Source: Singulisphaera sp. GP187 (lineage in GTDB: Bacteria; Planctomycetota; Planctomycetia; Isosphaerales; Isosphaeraceae). Taken from it: a stretch of 64,000 bases of DNA. Numbering within the stretch: the first letter of the stretch is position 1; each line of letters opens with the position of its first letter. Positions 52,483-61,498 of the stretch are shown here, piece after piece. A program made the position numbers and the translations under genes. Under the pieces are notes generated by a model. That model was not told the DNA's origin. It saw nothing but the letters and a program-made list of their open reading frames with translations, and searched no databases. The DNA is taken from contig NZ_FSRB01000001.1 in assembly GCF_900129635.1 (NCBI RefSeq), positions 1,713,501-1,777,500 on the forward strand, in the 5' to 3' direction.

Positions 52483-52903
52483 GCTCTCGTGCCGGAGGCG
52501 ACAGCGGTCTGCCGATCAGTTTGATGAGGGCCTCGGCGTTCACCGGCTTGGCGAGGTGATCATCAAAACCGGCTTCCCGGAACCGTCGCTCGTCGATTTC
52601 CTCACCAAAGGCTGTCAGGGCGATGATGGTGGCCCCCGTGCCCCACGACTGTTCCCGGATACGTCGTGCCACCTCGTACCCGTCCGGCTCCGGCAGGCCG
52701 ATGTCCAACGGCACCACATCGGGCCGGAACTCCAACGCCGCCTCTACACCTTCAACTCCGTCACGGGCGATGCGGGTGTCGTGGCCAAGTAAGGTCAACA
52801 GCCGCCCGAGGGTCTTCGCACATTCCAACCTTTCGTCCACGAGCAGGATGCGGAGCTTGCGGTGAGGTGTCAATTGCTCCGAGTGAATTCCCGTTGCGGT
52901 CAT
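52475..52903 (-). CDS. Stand-alone receiver-domain protein
   Basis: A 142-residue REC domain with no output domain. RILLVDERLECAKTLGRLLT supplies the acidic pocket (DE), FRPDVVPLDIGLPEPDGYEV the phospho-acceptor Asp, IIALTAFGE the Thr/Ala switch, and DDHLAKPVNAEAL the conserved Lys. Single-domain receivers usually shuttle phosphate or bind partners. No kinase gene is adjacent in this window. Confidence 0.85.
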   Translation of the reverse strand: MTATGIHSEQLTPHRKLRILLVDERLECAKTLGRLLTLLGHDTRIARDGVEGVEAALEFRPDVVPLDIGLPEPDGYEVARRIREQSWGTGATIIALTAFGEEIDERRFREAGFDDHLAKPVNAEALIKLIGRPLSPPARELR

Positions 52904-53139
52904 GACCGTGTTCCCATCGGATGCACCCGAGTCTTCGTGGCAGTATGATGGCTTGGAGCCGCAAGAGCCAGTCGGCCGAGAGATCAGTGACCTCGATCCT
53001 GGGTTGACGAGTGAATGACCATGAGCTACGGGGCGCCGATGCCCGTGTTCTCCGGCAGGACGACACGGTCACGATCCAAAGCGACGGGAAGTGTTGGGAA
53101 ATCGTAAGTTCGAGACATGCAGGGCGACCTCTGTCTCAC

Positions 53140-54828
53140 TCACAGTTCCGCTACGGCTGGCGAATCGGTGTCGATCGGTTTGACTTTTGAGGCAGGCACG
53201 AGACGATGGACGGTCGCCACCGAGATCTTCAGCGCCTCGGCAATCTCTTTAGGCGGCACCCCTCGCTCGCGCATTTCCTTCAGCCTTTTGACCTTCACCA
53301 GCCCCAGGTAGCTCCGGGTACGTGGAGCCCAGGGGTCGGGACCACTCGCTTCCAGGATCGGTGCAAGCTGCTCCTCCAACTTCCTCTGCGCGTTGAACAA
53401 CTTTTCCCAGGGCAGCAGCGCGTAGTGGTGCAGTAGTTCGTCCTCGCTGATCGTCTTGTGCGCCAGGATCATCGAAGCCGTCTCGGCGTCGGCGATCTCC
53501 AGGATTCTCGTGGCCGAGGTCTTCCGTAGCTTGTTGAAGCTGTACGACGGGAACGCAGGATGGTCCTGCTGCACCCGGCGGATCAGGCGATACCAGACGT
53601 TACTCACGCCGTCGGAAACGTGCCCATTTTGGGTCGCGTGCCAGAGCGGCTTGCCTCGCTCGGTGACGAACACCACATCGGCGTCCTCGGTCCGTCCAGA
53701 ACGCACGGACTGCCGCGCAGCCAGAACCCATTCCAAGCCGTCCTTGGTCTGGGGCCAGAGCCAATGCCGGGTGTCGTTGCTCGACTTGAACCGAATGCCG
53801 TCGATCATCGAACGGTCCAGCTTCAGAAAGCCCTTGCGGAGGTGTCCGATCTCCGACGCGGCGAATGCGCAGTTGAGGCCAAGCAGCAACAGGATTCGCT
53901 CGCTGGGTAGGGCGTACTCGAAGAGCACCATGAGATGTTCGTCGGGGAGTACCAGCTTCTCACGTGCCATCCGTCGATCGTACTGTTCGGACGCGGTTAG
54001 ATCGTCCGGGGTCTTCTTGATGGCGTGGAACCGCCGGGGGAATGTCCACTCAAGCGTCTCGGCCCCGTCGAGCCAGTTGAAGAAGTTGCCGAGTTCCTTG
54101 ATATAGTTCTTGGCCGTCGAGGGCTTCATTCGATCCCGGAGCTTACTGCGTAGGGTGAGGGGCCGCCGCCGGAATACGCCGAACATCTCCTCACACCGGT
54201 CGTGCGTCAGCCCAGACAGGTCGAGGGAAAGGAAGTCACGCCCACCGAAGCGCTCGTCGGAAAGATAGTTCCTGATCGAATCGAGTTGGTCGAGTTTGGT
54301 GCGTCCCCATGGTCGTAGGAAGCCATCGGGGAGGGTGAGCGACCGCCGGACATGGACCTCATAAGCGGTGATGGCCTGTTGGACCGTGGTCCCGGTGGCG
54401 GCGGGGGTGCCAGCGGCGTCGGAGATCTTCTGTCGGAGTTCGACCAACTCCTGCCGCAGGTCATCCAGGCCAATTTGATGGTTGAGGGGATCGCCGGGAT
54501 GGAACGTCGTCCCCGTCGCCTCACTGATCGCGGCGACTCGCTCTACATACCGAATCGGATCCTCGAACTCGCGCTTTGGGAGGGATGGGGGCTTCCCTTT
54601 GGCGATCGCCTTTGCCGCCTCAAGACTGGCTTTGTCCCAGGAGGGGCGTTGACCCGAAAGGCGGCCCTCGATCTCTTGCCAAATGGCGGTAATAAGCCGA
54701 ACCTTCTCCTCGGCGGCATCCTGTTCGTAACCCAGGCGGAACTTTTCGGGCACGCCCCGCCCGTTCTGACCCACGTAGCGGGTGAATAACCCGTCCTTGC
54801 CCCGCTTGAGTTTCTTGTCGTACACCAC
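53140..54828 (-). CDS. Large integrase-like (tyrosine recombinase) protein next to tmRNA
   Basis: A 562-residue protein. The N-terminal 150 residues are helical (arm-binding type). The middle (SIRNYLSDERFGGRDFLSLD; KPSTAKNYIKELGNFFNWLD) is a core-binding-like domain. The catalytic half has LLLLGLNCAFAASEIGHLRK (usual first Arg region, here less clear), SYSFNKLRKTSATRILEIAD (R in the box II position) and LHHYALLPWEKLF (Tyr). The tail holds an HTH (GVPPKEIAEALKISVATVHR). It starts 231 bp from the tmRNA 3' end, a common integration target. Some catalytic residues are hard to assign, so activity is not certain. Confidence 0.75.
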   Translation of the reverse strand: MVYDKKLKRGKDGLFTRYVGQNGRGVPEKFRLGYEQDAAEEKVRLITAIWQEIEGRLSGQRPSWDKASLEAAKAIAKGKPPSLPKREFEDPIRYVERVAAISEATGTTFHPGDPLNHQIGLDDLRQELVELRQKISDAAGTPAATGTTVQQAITAYEVHVRRSLTLPDGFLRPWGRTKLDQLDSIRNYLSDERFGGRDFLSLDLSGLTHDRCEEMFGVFRRRPLTLRSKLRDRMKPSTAKNYIKELGNFFNWLDGAETLEWTFPRRFHAIKKTPDDLTASEQYDRRMAREKLVLPDEHLMVLFEYALPSERILLLLGLNCAFAASEIGHLRKGFLKLDRSMIDGIRFKSSNDTRHWLWPQTKDGLEWVLAARQSVRSGRTEDADVVFVTERGKPLWHATQNGHVSDGVSNVWYRLIRRVQQDHPAFPSYSFNKLRKTSATRILEIADAETASMILAHKTISEDELLHHYALLPWEKLFNAQRKLEEQLAPILEASGPDPWAPRTRSYLGLVKVKRLKEMRERGVPPKEIAEALKISVATVHRLVPASKVKPIDTDSPAVAEL

Positions 54829-54850
54829 GCCCCCGAGGCCGAAACCGGCT

Positions 54851-54952
54851 GTCTAGTTTGTGTCTAGTTTGGTGTCTAGTTTCGAGAATAGTACCTGCGT
54901 GCTGATACGAAGGCAAGAATGAAACTAGACAGAGAACCCCCCGAAACTAGAC
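54851..54952. repeat. Five copies of GTCTAGTTT upstream of the integrase
   Basis: GTCTAGTTT occurs at 54851-54859, 54862-54870 and 54874-54882 (spacing 11 and 12 bp), and inverted as AAACTAGAC at 54922-54930 and 54944-54952 (22 bp apart). Helical phasing and the position between integrase start and tmRNA end suggest integrase arm sites or operators. Confidence 0.8.
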
Positions 54953-55014
54953 AGAAAATGGGCCTCGAAACCACTTTTGGGGTGCCAAACCTCTCAGCAA
55001 GATCGACGTAAACC

Positions 55015-55052
55015 TAATAAAAAAGCCCACTTGCGACGAATCGCAAGTGGGC
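55015..55052 (-). terminator. Intrinsic terminator of the tmRNA gene
   Basis: A perfect 12-bp stem, GCCCACTTGCGA (55025-55036) with TCGCAAGTGGGC (55041-55052), tetraloop between. On the minus strand it is followed by TTTTTTATT. Confidence 0.9.
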
Positions 55053-55059
55053 TGGAAAG

Positions 55060-55427
55060 TGGAGGCGGCGGGAATTGCACCCGCGTCCCGAGATCCATCG
55101 ATGACGGCCTCTACGTGTGTAGTCGCTCATTTAATTGTCGGCCTAGAAGCCCCGAGCAACAGGGTCCCTTTCGGCTTATCCCATCATGAATTTAACCCAA
55201 GCCGCAACAGGCGGTTAAGCTTGGACGAGCCCGCTTTGGCGTCTTCGGACGGAACTCACGGGCAAAAGGCCCGTCACGAAGCCGTTTCTGCCTTCGTTCA
55301 GGCAGCCATACGGAGAGAGGGTGTCCTCTCGGCAACTAAATTTTGGTCTGCTTTTTACGAGGCCCGCTGACCAACCTCGACACGCCACCTGTCACTTCAG
55401 CAATCCGGTCGATCCTAGTTCGCCCCC
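55060..55427 (-). ncRNA. ssrA: Transfer-messenger RNA (one-piece)
   Basis: The 5' end GGGGGCGAACTAGGATCGAC pairs with the 3' CGCCTCC (55067-55061). The T arm is GCGGG-TGCAATT-CCCGC. The tag frame begins after TTTAGTT: GCC GAG AGG ACA CCC TCT CTC CGT ATG GCT GCC TGA (55333-55298), encoding AERTPSLRMAA. tmRNA rescues stalled ribosomes with SmpB, whose gene is just upstream. The mature 3' CCA is not encoded. Length 368 nt is normal. Confidence 0.94.
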
Positions 55428-55470
55428 GTCTTGTCAAAGAGTGTTGGAGAATTGGTGTCCCAACATCATT

Positions 55471-55499
55471 AATTATCGGGTTTCCCACCGCCAGGTCAA
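55471..55499 (-). promoter_or_regulatory. ssrA promoter
   Basis: Minus-strand TTGACC (55499-55494), 17 bp, ATAATT (55476-55471). The start would lie about 36 nt upstream of the mature 5' end, leaving a precursor leader with a TGTTGG/CCAACA stem. Confidence 0.65.
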
Positions 55500-55514
55500 G
55501 CCGTAAGCCACGAA

Positions 55515-56024
55515 TTAGTCTCGGCCACGTCCCCGAACGGCGCGGTCGATGTCGCGCTTCGCATCCTTGTTCTTGAGGGCCTCGCGCTTGTCGTAGAGCT
55601 TACGGCCACGGGCGATGCTGATCTCGACCTTGGCCATCCCCTTCTTGAAGTAGATCATCAAGGGGACGATGGTGAATCCCCGATCCGAGGCCTTGGCGAG
55701 GAGCTTGTCGATCTCGCTGCGATGGAGCAGGAGCTTTCTCGGACGCTTCGGCTTGTGGTTCATCCGGTTGGCCTGGAGATACTCCGGGATGTCACAGCCG
55801 TAGAGCCAGACCTCGTCGCCACTGATGCCCGCGTAAGACTCCTCAAGACTCGCTTTGCCGTTGCGCAGGCTCTTGACCTCGGTACCGGTCAAGACGATGC
55901 CCGCTTCGACTTTATCGAGTAGCTCGAACTCGAAGCGGGCCCGGCGGTTCCGGGCGACGATCTTGATTGCATTTTCGTCGGCGTCGCTCTTGGATGAATT
56001 CTTGCCGCCGCCGCTCTTGGCCAT
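55515..56024 (-). CDS. smpB: SsrA-binding protein SmpB
   Basis: SmpB binds the tRNA-like part of tmRNA and delivers it to stalled ribosomes. 169 residues; NRRARFEFELLDKVEAGIVL then GTEVKSLRNGKASLEESYAG and YLQANRMNHKPKRPRKLLLH are family motifs. The C-terminal basic tail (SIARGRKLYDKREALKNKDA) enters the mRNA channel. An extra 15-residue Gly/Ser-rich N-terminus is present. Gene pair smpB-ssrA is common. Confidence 0.96.
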   Translation of the reverse strand: MAKSGGGKNSSKSDADENAIKIVARNRRARFEFELLDKVEAGIVLTGTEVKSLRNGKASLEESYAGISGDEVWLYGCDIPEYLQANRMNHKPKRPRKLLLHRSEIDKLLAKASDRGFTIVPLMIYFKKGMAKVEISIARGRKLYDKREALKNKDAKRDIDRAVRGRGRD

Positions 56025-56116
56025 CGTCGATCGCCTCGGTTCGACCTAAGGAAGGGGAGATCAACGGATTATAGGGAACCAGGTTCCCCTCGAGCAACGG
56101 CGGCTTGTCGGCTTCC

Positions 56117-56965
56117 TCAGGAGCGGGTCGCCGCACAGGCTGCGAGGACTTCGGCGATCGCCCGGTCGGGGTCGCTCGGGTCGACGACCAGGTGCGGGAA
56201 AGTCAGGAGACCGGTCGGAGTATCCTCGACCTCCCCTGACTTCAGGATCACCACAAAGGTCGGCGGATCATCGTCACGACTCAAGGCGGTCGCGGGCCAC
56301 AGCAACGGGGGACAGAAGTCGGTTACCCGCCAACGCGCGGTCGCGGGGTCCAGGACTTGATCGAGTGGACGGGTGGACAACTGGGGTTGGGAGTGGAGGC
56401 GCGAGAACGACTTCGCCTCGGCGCCAAGTTTGGAAACGACCTGGTGGAAGAGGATTTCCTTGAGGGGGGCGTCGTCGCCATGCAACGCGAGAGTGCTTGG
56501 CCTGCGGTCGAGGTTGGCCAGGAGTTCCGCGATCGAGCGGGTCGTCATCGGATCAATGGCGGCGGGAGCGACTTCATTCAAGGGGGCCAGGACGAACCGG
56601 CGGAGCGCCATTCTCGGGTGCGGGACGATGAGGCGAGGGGTCCGTATGACCTGATTCCCGTAGAGGAGGAGATCAAGGTCGAGAGTCCGCGCCCCCCAAT
56701 GGATGACGCGGACTCGCTTGGCGCGGGCCTCAATGGCGTTGAGAAGGTCAAGCAGCGGCTCGGGATCGAGCTGGATCTCGAGAACGGCGGCCGCGTTGAG
56801 GAACGCCCCTTGTCCCTCAGGGCCGCCGACCGGGCTGGTTGCATGGAATGTGCTGACCGCGCGAACCTCGACGCCGGGGGTACCGGCCAGCGCCTCGATC
56901 GCGCCCTCGAGGTTGGAACGGCGGTCGCCGAGGTTGCTTCCCAGCGCGATCAGGGCCTGAGTCAT
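56117..56965 (-). CDS. folK: FolK (HPPK) with a C-terminal extension
   Basis: HPPK pyrophosphorylates 6-hydroxymethyl-dihydropterin in folate synthesis. Residues 1-160 match: ALIALGSNLGDRRSNLEGAI, TSPVGGPEGQGAFLNAAAVL, WGARTLDLDLLLYGNQVI (metal Asps) and LIVPHPRMALRRFVLAPLNE. A further 120 residues follow, unlike known HPPK partners such as FolB or FolP (THFVVILKSGEVEDTPTGLL-like beta stretch). The extension's role is unknown. Upstream dapL is 16 bp away on the same strand. Confidence 0.92.
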   Translation of the reverse strand: MTQALIALGSNLGDRRSNLEGAIEALAGTPGVEVRAVSTFHATSPVGGPEGQGAFLNAAAVLEIQLDPEPLLDLLNAIEARAKRVRVIHWGARTLDLDLLLYGNQVIRTPRLIVPHPRMALRRFVLAPLNEVAPAAIDPMTTRSIAELLANLDRRPSTLALHGDDAPLKEILFHQVVSKLGAEAKSFSRLHSQPQLSTRPLDQVLDPATARWRVTDFCPPLLWPATALSRDDDPPTFVVILKSGEVEDTPTGLLTFPHLVVDPSDPDRAIAEVLAACAATRS

Positions 56966-56981
56966 GAAACAGCGACTCGGT

Positions 56982-58154
56982 TCAGAGTTTGAGCTTGCCG
57001 ATCCGTTCCACCGCCTCGACCAGTCGAGGGGTCTCGACCGTGAGCGCTGCGCGGATGTAGCCGTCGGCGGTTCGGCCGAAGCCCAGGCCGGGAGTCGTCA
57101 CGACGTCGGCTTCGTCGAGCAACCGGCCGCAGAGTTCGGTTGAAGTGTAGCCGGCGGGGCAGGGGATCCAGACGTAGAAGGTGGCCTCGGGGGTGGGCGC
57201 GTCCCAGCCGATCTTCCGCAGGCTCGCGAGGAACGCGTCGCGCCGTTCTTTGTAGAGCGCGCGAATCGGCGGGGTGATCGTCTCGTACTCGTCGAGGGCG
57301 GTCTTGCCGGCGAACTGAATGGCCGTGAAGATCCCCGAGTCGCAGTTCGCCTTCACCTGGCCCAGGGCCGCGATCTGCGCCGCGCCTCCGATGGCGAAGC
57401 CGACGCGCCAGCCGGTCATGTTGAAGGTTTTCGAGAGGCTATGGAACTCGACGGCAACGTCCTTCGCCCCGGGGATTTGGAGGATGCTCGGCGCCGGATG
57501 CTCGAAGTACATCTCGTTGTAGGCGGCGTCCTGGGCGATCACGAGGTCGTGGGTCTGGGCCAGGTTGACGACCTTCTCGAAGAAGGGGAGGTCAGCCGTC
57601 CCGCCGGTCGGGTTGTTGGGGTAGTTGAGGAACATCAACCGGGCGCGGTTGAAGACGTCGGTCGGAATCGAGTCGAGGTCGGGCCGGAAGCCGTGGGCGG
57701 GCTCCAGCGGCATCGTGTAGACGTCCGCGCCGGCGAACATGCTGCTCGATCGGTAGACGGGGTAGCAAGGGTCGGGCACGAGGCTGATGTCGCCCGGGTT
57801 AAGCACGGCCAAGGGGAAGTGGGCGATCCCCTCTTTCGAGCCGATCAGCGGCAAGATCTCGGTGTTCGGGTCGAGATCGAGGCCATAGCGCGCCTTGCAG
57901 AACTTGGCGATCGACTGGCGGAGCTCGGGCGCCCCCTGGTCGAGGGCATACTGATGGAAGGCCGGGTTCTCGACGTGATGCTGGAGGCTCTTGATGATCG
58001 AGGGGGGCGTGGGCCGGTCAGGGTCACCCACTCCCAGGTTGATCACGTCTCTTCCCGCGGCCAGAGCGGCCTTCTTCTTCCTATCAATTTCGGCGAACAG
58101 GTACGGGGGGAGCTTCTGGAGCCGCTCGGACTTGACGAAGGGGGTCGTCGGCAT
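56982..58154 (-). CDS. dapL: LL-diaminopimelate aminotransferase DapL
   Basis: This PLP enzyme converts tetrahydrodipicolinate to LL-diaminopimelate in one step, used by planctomycetes, chlamydiae and plants. 390 residues: SERLQKLPPYLFAEIDRKKK, DVINLGVGDPDRPTPPSIIK, FLNYPNNPTGGTADLPFFEK, and the PLP lysine in EFHSLSKTFNMTGWRVGF. The close relatives alanine/aspartate aminotransferases share the fold, but the N-terminal signature and taxonomic context favour DapL. Followed by folK. Confidence 0.88.
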   Translation of the reverse strand: MPTTPFVKSERLQKLPPYLFAEIDRKKKAALAAGRDVINLGVGDPDRPTPPSIIKSLQHHVENPAFHQYALDQGAPELRQSIAKFCKARYGLDLDPNTEILPLIGSKEGIAHFPLAVLNPGDISLVPDPCYPVYRSSSMFAGADVYTMPLEPAHGFRPDLDSIPTDVFNRARLMFLNYPNNPTGGTADLPFFEKVVNLAQTHDLVIAQDAAYNEMYFEHPAPSILQIPGAKDVAVEFHSLSKTFNMTGWRVGFAIGGAAQIAALGQVKANCDSGIFTAIQFAGKTALDEYETITPPIRALYKERRDAFLASLRKIGWDAPTPEATFYVWIPCPAGYTSTELCGRLLDEADVVTTPGLGFGRTADGYIRAALTVETPRLVEAVERIGKLKL

Positions 58155-58229
58155 CGATCTTCCTATCGAGAAGAGAACGAATGAACTGCGATTCGAGGGG
58201 CGAAACGACGAATCGAGCCTTGATTGAGA

Positions 58230-58967
58230 TCAAGCCATCGCGGCTTCCGGGATGTTGTCGTTGGCGTAGACGTTCTGGATGTCGTCGCTCTCATCCAGAC
58301 TATCGCGGAGCTTGAGCATCCGCTTCCCGTTTTCGACGTCGAGGTCGATCGAGTTACTGGGGATGTAGCTCGTCTCAGCGCTTTCGGTGGCGATCTTGTG
58401 GTCTTCGAGGGCCTTACGCACCGTGTCGAAGACCTTGGGATCGCAGGTCACCTCGAAGTAGTCGTCGACGCGCTGAAGGTCGTCGGCTCCGGCTTCGAGA
58501 ACCACTTCCATGAGCCGGTCTTCGGCCACCGTTTTGGCCTCGATCACGAACAGGCCTTTGTATGTGAAGAGGTAGTTGACGCAGCCAGTGGCGCCCAGGT
58601 TGCCTCCGCAGACTTCAAAGATCTTGCGGAGCTCACCGGCGGTCCGGTTGCGATTGTCGGTCAATGCCTCGCACATGACGGCCACGCCGCCGGGCCCATA
58701 CCCTTCGTAGGTGATTTCTTCGTAGCTCTCGGCGTCCAGTTCCCCAATGCCCTTCTTGATCGACCGCTCGATGTTGTCCTTGGGGCAACTGTAGGAGCGT
58801 GCCTTGTCGATCGCGTAACGGAGCTTCAGGTTCATGTCCGGATCGCCACCGCCGTTCCGGGCGGCTACAAAGATCGCGCGACAAAGCTTGCTGAAGAGCT
58901 TGCCACGTTTTGCGTCCACGGTCCCCTTACGGTGCGCGATGTTCGCCGAATGGGAATGTCCTGCCAT
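58230..58967 (-). CDS. yebC: YebC/PmpR-family protein
   Basis: A 245-residue protein that starts MAGHSHSANIAHRKGTVDAK, the family hallmark. DPDMNLKLRYAIDKARSYSC, DNIERSIKKGIGELDAESYE, TYEGYGPGGVAVMCEALTDN and NRTAGELRKIFEVCGGNLG follow in order. YebC proteins act in translation of proline-rich stretches or as transcription regulators. ATG 58967 is used; 13 more codons upstream are open but non-conserved. Confidence 0.95.
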   Translation of the reverse strand: MAGHSHSANIAHRKGTVDAKRGKLFSKLCRAIFVAARNGGGDPDMNLKLRYAIDKARSYSCPKDNIERSIKKGIGELDAESYEEITYEGYGPGGVAVMCEALTDNRNRTAGELRKIFEVCGGNLGATGCVNYLFTYKGLFVIEAKTVAEDRLMEVVLEAGADDLQRVDDYFEVTCDPKVFDTVRKALEDHKIATESAETSYIPSNSIDLDVENGKRMLKLRDSLDESDDIQNVYANDNIPEAAMA

Positions 58968-59128
58968 GATCCTTGGAAACTCCCGCGGAAATAGGGGATC
59001 AGACATGCGACGGAACGGGTGCCTCGCATGCGCCCGAGGTTCAATTCAAGTACCGTTTGCGATTCCATCAAAAAATGGGACGGCCGACGCCCGAACTGGA
59101 GGGAGTCAGGGCGCGGCCAGCGAGCAGG

Positions 59129-61498
59129 TTAGGGGCTATCGTTCGATGCCGGCTTGAGGACCGGTGCCAGTTTCCCGAGCGACTCGAGTTTCTTGCGGAT
59201 CTCGGGAAGTCGTTTGTCGGTCGGAATCGCCTTGGCGGCCGATTTCTCGGCATGCTCCCAGGCGGATTTGGCTTTCGCGTTCTCATGGAGCCGGAAGTAG
59301 ACGTCGCCCAGGTGCTCGAAGATGGTGGCATCGCCACCATTGCTGAGGGTCTTGACCGCCTTCTCCAGCGGTTCGAGCGCTTCCTTGGCCTTGCCTCGCT
59401 TGTAGAGGACCCAACCCAGGCTATCGAGATAGGCACTCTCGTCAGGTTTCTCCTGAAGCGCCTTGCGAATCATCGACTCGGCCTGATCGAGCTTCTTCCC
59501 CTGGTCGGCGTACAGATAGCCCAGGTCATTATTGACCCCAGGGTCGTCCGGATTGCGTTGGAAGAGGATCTCGAGCTCAGCCTCGCCCTTGGCAAAGTCG
59601 CCCAGGTTGACGTAGGCAACGGAGAGACCCGAGTGGGCGATCTCGATGATTTCCTCGTTGTTCGGGTAACGCTCGAGGAGTTCCTTGTAGAGAGTCACCG
59701 CCTCATCGTTCTTGCCGTTTTGAAGCAGGATCGACCCGTAGAGACGATTGAAGGGGCCGTTCGAGGGATCGTTTTTGAGCACACCCTTGAAGAGGTCGAC
59801 CGCCTCATCAAGTTTGCCGACCATGCTCAGCGACCACCCCAGGACGAACTGGGCCTCAGGATTGGCCGGTTCAAGCTTCAAGGCCTCGCGAAGGCTCTCA
59901 ACCGCCCCGGCGAAGTTGTCGGCCCGGCGGCGATACTCCCCGAGCTGGGTGAGGGTTCGCGCATTCCGTTCCTCAGGGTACTTCGCCATCATTTGCTCGA
60001 TGGTTTCCCCCGCCTCGCCATACTTGCGGAGGCCTTCGAGCGCGTGCGAGATCTCCCGATACAATTGGGGACTCGGGTCCTGCTTGAGCGTGAGACGAAG
60101 GATCGGGACCAGCTTATCGAGCTGGTTCGACTCGCTCGCGATGACGGCGAGGATGTCTAAGGCAGAGCGATCAATGCCCGGGGGTTCCGCGGAGAGCAGG
60201 GCCTTACCCGCGTCGAGCACCTCGCCCGCAAAACCAGGGTCGGCGATCACGGCCTTGATTTGCGGGGTGATCGCCTCGAATCCCCCTTCTTTCTTCCGAG
60301 CCTCGGTGAAGATCTTCAGCAGCTCCGCAGCTTTCTTCCGCTTGAGAAGCGATGTAGCCAGAGCGCTGTAGCCTTGCGGGGTCGGCTGAGCCTCGAGTAG
60401 CGACTTATAGAGCGCCTCGGCTTTGTCGCCTTGCCCCGACTCACGGTAGCGATCGGCCAGGGCATATTGGAGCGAGAGGTTCTTGGAGTCGAGCTTGGCG
60501 GCTTCTTCCAGCCTCGGCGTAATCTCACCCTCGCGTTTGAGCTGGGACAGGACCTTCGCAAGCAGTTCGTAACCGTCACTCCCTTGCGGCTGACGCTTGA
60601 GGAAGCGTTCGACGAGGCGAAGTGCCTGCTCGCCCTTGTCGGTCTTGAGCAAGGCTTGAGCGAGGTTGAGCGGAATCTGCGGGTGATCCTCATCATAGAC
60701 AAGGCCGCGTTCGTAGGCACGAATGGCCAGATCCAGCCGATTGGCATCGTCGAAGACCTTGCCGAATTCGAGGTAGGCATCCGCCGGCTCGTCGCCCAGA
60801 ATCAGAAGTTGCTCACGAAAGGAAAGGCGGTTGGCTTCTTTCTCGTCGAGCTCTTCGAGGAGCTTCGCGAACGCCTCCGCCGCCTGCTTGGTCCGGCCGA
60901 GTTTGGTGTCGAGCTTGCCGAGCTCATACTCGGCGAGTAGACGACCCGGCACGTGAGGACCGAGCTTGGGGTTGTCCAACACGCCCTTCAACATCGCCTC
61001 AGCGCCCATGAGGTCGCCATTGCGGGTGTAGTGGTTGATGAGCCGGCTGATGGTATCGGTGTCGCCCGGGTCTGCGTCGAGTACGCGACGGCTATAGCTC
61101 AGCGCCTGGTCGGTTCGTTTGAACAGGAAACAGAGGCGACTGAGACGGCGGAGCACCGGGACCGAATCGGGTTCCAGCTTCAGGGCCTCTTCGAGCAGCG
61201 CGATCGCGTCGGACCAGGCGCGCTGATCTTCGAGCGCCCGAGCGGTGCTGAAGTCGCGCAGCGCTTCGACTTGCCGCTGATCTTCCACGGTTCGAGGGGT
61301 AAGAGGCACGAACGCCTCGGGAACCTCATCACCGGGCAACCCGTAGAGGGCAGTCCCCTTGGGCGGGTTCGCCGCGGCGTCGACCGGTGGTGACTTCGGA
61401 TCAGGAGGCGGATCGGCCCAGGCCGTGCATGCAACGAAGCCGAGTGCCACGACGATCCACGACAGGCCTGAGCTTCGCGGACGGATCGACCAGACCAT
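59129..61498 (-). CDS. Exported TPR-repeat protein
   Basis: A 789-residue protein with a signal peptide (SSGLSWIVVALGFVACTAWA). From about residue 85 to the end it is built of tetratricopeptide repeats, with good copies at AIALLEEALKLEPDSVPVLR, AVESLREALKLEPANPEAQF, AVDLFKGVLKNDPSNGPFNR and EALEPLEKAVKTLSNGGDA. It resembles PEP-CTERM/BamD-like scaffolds of about 14-18 repeats but carries no anchor. Role likely as an envelope protein scaffold; partner unknown. Confidence 0.85.
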   Translation of the reverse strand: MVWSIRPRSSGLSWIVVALGFVACTAWADPPPDPKSPPVDAAANPPKGTALYGLPGDEVPEAFVPLTPRTVEDQRQVEALRDFSTARALEDQRAWSDAIALLEEALKLEPDSVPVLRRLSRLCFLFKRTDQALSYSRRVLDADPGDTDTISRLINHYTRNGDLMGAEAMLKGVLDNPKLGPHVPGRLLAEYELGKLDTKLGRTKQAAEAFAKLLEELDEKEANRLSFREQLLILGDEPADAYLEFGKVFDDANRLDLAIRAYERGLVYDEDHPQIPLNLAQALLKTDKGEQALRLVERFLKRQPQGSDGYELLAKVLSQLKREGEITPRLEEAAKLDSKNLSLQYALADRYRESGQGDKAEALYKSLLEAQPTPQGYSALATSLLKRKKAAELLKIFTEARKKEGGFEAITPQIKAVIADPGFAGEVLDAGKALLSAEPPGIDRSALDILAVIASESNQLDKLVPILRLTLKQDPSPQLYREISHALEGLRKYGEAGETIEQMMAKYPEERNARTLTQLGEYRRRADNFAGAVESLREALKLEPANPEAQFVLGWSLSMVGKLDEAVDLFKGVLKNDPSNGPFNRLYGSILLQNGKNDEAVTLYKELLERYPNNEEIIEIAHSGLSVAYVNLGDFAKGEAELEILFQRNPDDPGVNNDLGYLYADQGKKLDQAESMIRKALQEKPDESAYLDSLGWVLYKRGKAKEALEPLEKAVKTLSNGGDATIFEHLGDVYFRLHENAKAKSAWEHAEKSAAKAIPTDKRLPEIRKKLESLGKLAPVLKPASNDSP

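Noticed and set aside
54977..55576. Several short plus-strand frames around 55.0-55.5 kb
   Set aside because: They lie over the tmRNA gene, its terminator and promoter.
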